Source: Pseudomonadota bacterium
Lineage (GTDB): Bacteria; Myxococcota; Polyangia; GCA-2747355; JACKDQ01
Assembly: GCA_030591195.1 (NCBI GenBank)
Contig: JAUVBO010000089.1
Coordinates: 1-7,968 of the forward strand
Length of the DNA: 7,968 nucleotides
Direction of reading: 5' to 3'
In this document: piece by piece, positions 5,962 to 7,968 of the stretch
Numbering within the stretch: position 1 is the stretch's first letter
How the letters are laid out: every line of letters begins with the position of its first letter
Notes under the pieces: generated by a model
The model's input: only the letters and a program-made list of their open reading frames with translations
What the model was told of the DNA's origin: nothing
The model's database searches: none
Translations under genes and position numbers: made by a program

Positions 5962-7659
5962 ATGCGACGGCAACAGAGCATCATCGCGTTGACCATGGTC
6001 GTTGGCGCCACCGTGGCCTGCAGCGGCTCGTCACCCGGGCCGGCGATCCCTGCGATCGAGTCGAGGACCTTGAGCCAGGGGGCCGGCGGTGACGAGATCA
6101 TCGTCACCTTTCGCCGCGGCGTTGGTCTCGCTGCTCTCTCGCGCGGCGGCCGTCGGGCCCGACAGGGGCTGATCAAGGCGCTCCGTGCCGATGCCAGGCG
6201 AGCACAGGCCGGCGCGCTGGCGGTGCTGAGGCAGCACGGGATCCAGCCGAGCACGACCCTGTGGCTCTCCAACTCGATCGTGGCGAAGGGCATCTCTCAG
6301 GCGGTGCGCTCCCTGCTGGCCGGGCTCCCGGGCGTTGAGAGTATTCGACCGAACGCGCTGCTGCAGGCGCCAGCCATCACCGTGTCGAGCGGCTCCGGGT
6401 CGACCTGGAACCTGGACCTGATCCGGGCGCCCGAGCTCTGGGCGGCAGGGCATCGGGGAGGGGGCACCGTGGTGGCCAGCCTCGACACCGGCGTCGACGT
6501 CAACCACCCCGACCTGGCGGCTGCGTGGCGCGCCACCGACGGCTGGTTCGATCCCTACCTCGAGCACGCGACGCCAGCGGACCTCCACGGTCACGGCACG
6601 CAGTCCATGGGGCTGATCGTCGGTGGCAGCTTCAGCGGCACGCCCACGGGCGTGGCCCCCGACGCGAGGTGGATCGCGGCCAAGATCTTCAACGACGACG
6701 GCCTGGCCTCGCTGAGCGCGATTCACCAGGCCCTGCAGTGGGTGCTGGACCCCGACGACGATCCGAGCACGGACGACGCCGCGGACGTGGTCAACAACTC
6801 CTGGGGCTTCGCCGACCTGGTCAACGAGTGCTACCTGGAGTTCGAGCCGGACATCGCGGCGCTGCGGGCGGCCGGGGTCGCCGTGGTTTTTTCAGCCGGC
6901 AATGCGGGGCCGGCGATGCTCACCAGCGTCAGCCCCGCCAACAACCCGTCGGCCTTTGCCGTCGGGGGGGTGGACGACGCGCGGGCGCTAGACCCCGGCA
7001 GCAGCCGCGGACCCGACGCTTGTGGCGGTGGGCTCTTTCCGGAGCTGGTCGCCCCGGGCGTCAACGTGCGGACCACCGACCTGACCTCCGGCGGTCTGTT
7101 CCCTGACTCGTACACCGTCGTCTCCGGGACCTCCTTCGCCGCGCCCCACGTGTCGGGCGCGATCAGCCTGCTGCTCGGGGTCCACCCCTCCGCGACCGTG
7201 ACCCAGCTCGAGCAGTCGCTGACCGAGACCGCCTCGGACCTCGGAGCTGACGGCCCCGACACCGACTACGGCAATGGCCTGCCAGACGTCGTCGCTGCCG
7301 AGTCGCGGCTCGCTGCCCTGGTCGCCACCCCGTCGTGCACCGACACTGACGCCGATGGGTATTTTGCCCAGGGCGCCTGCGGGACCGCGGTCGACTGCGA
7401 CGACGGCGCGGCGTCGATTCATCCGGGCGCCTGCGATGTCAAGTCCGACGGCGTCGACCAGGACTGCGATGGCGCCGATCGCACCAAGGGAAAGCCCTGT
7501 CCCGCTGCTGGCGACAGCGGTGGTGGTGGTGACGGCGGGGACGCGCCGACCGGCAAGGAGGGCAAGGGGAAGACCTGCGGCGACGGCGTCGACAACGACG
7601 GCGACGGCAAGGTGGACTGCGCTGACTCTGACTGCGCGAGCAAGAAGAGCTGCGCCTGA
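5962..7659 (+). CDS. Lipoprotein subtilisin-family (S8) serine protease with C-terminal MopE-like metal-binding motifs
   Basis: The protein is 565 residues. The N-terminus is hydrophobic and ends TVAC (C20), a plausible lipobox. Residues about 44-135 (DEIIVTF through LPGVESIRPN) look like an inhibitor I9-type propeptide that folds and then releases the protease. The catalytic domain runs from about 148 to 453 with the full triad: D175 (SLDTGVD), H211 (HGHGT) and S391 (GTSFAAPHVSG), plus oxyanion N314 (SAGNAG), so it should be active. The tail holds CTDTDADGYF ... DCDDGAASIHPGA ... DGVDQDCDG (459-504), which matches the 'putative metal-binding motif' family named after the copper protein MopE. 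A Gly/Lys/Asp linker and CGDGVDNDGDGKVDC (539-553) with further Asp/Cys follow. It is the last gene of the operon. It may process the oxidase proteins or work on outside proteins; the sequence does not decide. No MYXO-CTERM-type sorting tail is present. Confidence 0.93.
   Translation: MRRQQSIIALTMVVGATVACSGSSPGPAIPAIESRTLSQGAGGDEIIVTFRRGVGLAALSRGGRRARQGLIKALRADARRAQAGALAVLRQHGIQPSTTLWLSNSIVAKGISQAVRSLLAGLPGVESIRPNALLQAPAITVSSGSGSTWNLDLIRAPELWAAGHRGGGTVVASLDTGVDVNHPDLAAAWRATDGWFDPYLEHATPADLHGHGTQSMGLIVGGSFSGTPTGVAPDARWIAAKIFNDDGLASLSAIHQALQWVLDPDDDPSTDDAADVVNNSWGFADLVNECYLEFEPDIAALRAAGVAVVFSAGNAGPAMLTSVSPANNPSAFAVGGVDDARALDPGSSRGPDACGGGLFPELVAPGVNVRTTDLTSGGLFPDSYTVVSGTSFAAPHVSGAISLLLGVHPSATVTQLEQSLTETASDLGADGPDTDYGNGLPDVVAAESRLAALVATPSCTDTDADGYFAQGACGTAVDCDDGAASIHPGACDVKSDGVDQDCDGADRTKGKPCPAAGDSGGGGDGGDAPTGKEGKGKTCGDGVDNDGDGKVDCADSDCASKKSCA
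7336..7479 (+). other. MopE-like putative metal-binding motif in the protease tail
   Basis: Residues 459-506 contain five Cys (C459, C473, C479, C491, C502) and many Asp, in the arrangement DTDADGYF, then CGTAVDCDDG, then SIHPGA, then DGVDQDCDG. MopE from Methylococcus binds copper, but most relatives are only predicted metal (often calcium-like) binders. Copper binding here is therefore a guess, prompted by the oxidase neighbours. Confidence 0.75.
7576..7653 (+). other. Cys/Asp calcium-type motif at the protease C-terminus
   Basis: Residues 539-564 read CGDGVDNDGDGKVDC followed by ADSDCASKKSC, with four Cys and a DNDGDG loop. This short motif is common at the ends of secreted myxobacterial proteins and probably binds calcium with disulfide support. 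Confidence 0.7.
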
Positions 7660-7683
7660 GGTCTTTCTCCTGCGCGTCGCCGC

Positions 7684-7968
7684 TCAGGCCGACGTCGGCC
7701 GCGCTCCGTCGCCAGCCCGCAGGTCTGCCAGGCAGGAGGCGATCTCGCCCACCGACGCGAAGCGATCGCGGGGCGCCTTGGCGAGGCAGGTCAAGATCAC
7801 CGCGGCGAGACGGGCCGGCAGCTCGGGGTTGACCGCCAGCGGATCCTCGGGTTGCTCGGTGGCGTGCTTGTAGGCGAGGGCCACCGGGCTGTCGCCGGCG
7901 AACGGCCGCTGGCCGGTGAAGATCTCGAAGGCCAACACGCCGAGGCCGTAGATGTCCGCGCGGTGGTC
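7684..7968 (-). CDS. Hanks-type serine/threonine protein kinase, C-terminal end of the kinase domain (5' end outside window)
   Basis: The frame is open from the right edge to the TGA at 7684-7686, giving 94 residues. The first visible residues, DHRADIYGLGVLAFEIFTGQRPF, are kinase subdomain IX (the DxxxDIYxLG pattern that follows the activation loop). KAPRDRFASVGEI is subdomain XI with its conserved Arg. The catalytic loop, ATP site and start lie outside the window. Only about 20 residues follow the kinase domain, so there is no C-terminal membrane segment or PASTA-type sensor; any regulatory domain must be N-terminal, or absent. A GTG at 7936-7938 is an internal codon, not a start. The gene converges on the oxidase operon and need not be related to it. 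Such kinases are abundant in myxobacteria. Confidence 0.92.
   Translation of the reverse strand, partial: DHRADIYGLGVLAFEIFTGQRPFAGDSPVALAYKHATEQPEDPLAVNPELPARLAAVILTCLAKAPRDRFASVGEIASCLADLRAGDGARPTSA
7687..7700. repeat. 14-base perfect palindrome at the kinase 3' end
   Basis: GGCCGACGTCGGCC is self-complementary along its whole length and lies just before the kinase stop, near the point where the two transcripts meet. It could form a short stem with an ACGT loop. There is no T tract on either side, so it does not look like a normal intrinsic terminator, and in DNA this GC-rich it may be chance. Confidence 0.4.

Noticed and set aside
6885..6892. T run within the protease gene as a terminator
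   Set aside because: It is inside a coding strand motif (VVFSAGN) and has no stem before it.
7274..7873. Plus-strand open frame of 199 codons overlapping the protease and kinase ends
   Set aside because: Composition is Ala/Arg/Thr-rich with no domain, and both overlapped frames have clear protein families.
7684..7938. GTG at 7936-7938 as the start of a short gene
   Set aside because: Kinase subdomain IX residues continue upstream in frame to the window edge, so it is an internal Val codon.

Overview
The window is GC-rich DNA and almost entirely coding. Its style suggests a myxobacterium or a related deltaproteobacterium. The signs are a Hanks-type Ser/Thr kinase, Asp/Gly/Cys-rich 'putative metal-binding' motifs at the end of a secreted protease, a choice-of-anchor-type beta-helix protein, and a very high share of exported proteins. 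This placement is an inference from gene style; no rRNA or tRNA is present to confirm it, and I see no CRISPR array or insertion sequence. No gene-free stretch exceeds about 50 bases.

Layout. Six plus-strand genes run head to tail with gaps of 46, 9, 34, 27 and 3 bases or less, so they probably form one operon whose promoter lies upstream of the window. In order they are: (1) the C-terminal part of a beta-helix/choice-of-anchor Q-like protein (2-883); (2) a two-domain multicopper oxidase (MCO) with an intact domain 1 (930-2198, MCO1); (3) a lipoprotein MCO with an intact domain 2 (2208-3569, MCO2); (4) a third MCO-like protein with no copper motifs, fused to three Ig/cadherin-like domains (3597-5456, MCO3); (5) a small membrane-anchored protein of unknown function (5491-5958); (6) a subtilisin-family (S8) lipoprotein protease with MopE-like metal-binding motifs (5962-7659). 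A Ser/Thr protein kinase enters from the right edge on the minus strand and ends 24 bases from the protease gene.

How the genes may work together. MCO1 has a complete type 1 copper set plus half of a trinuclear-cluster ligand set, all in its first domain; its second domain is blank. MCO2 has a blank first domain, and its second domain holds the other half of the trinuclear ligands, with Ser replacing the type 1 Cys. MCO3 is blank in both domains. Arranged as a ring of three two-domain subunits, as in nitrite reductase and two-domain laccase trimers, this gives exactly one complete copper site and two dead interfaces. That resembles ceruloplasmin, but spread over three genes. The Ig-like domains, the beta-helix protein, the anchored small protein and the lipoprotein protease would then serve attachment, assembly or maturation at the cell surface. 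The substrate (a metal ion such as Mn(II), Fe(II) or Cu(I), or an organic compound) cannot be read from the sequence. The heteromeric complex is the main undescribed possibility in this window.
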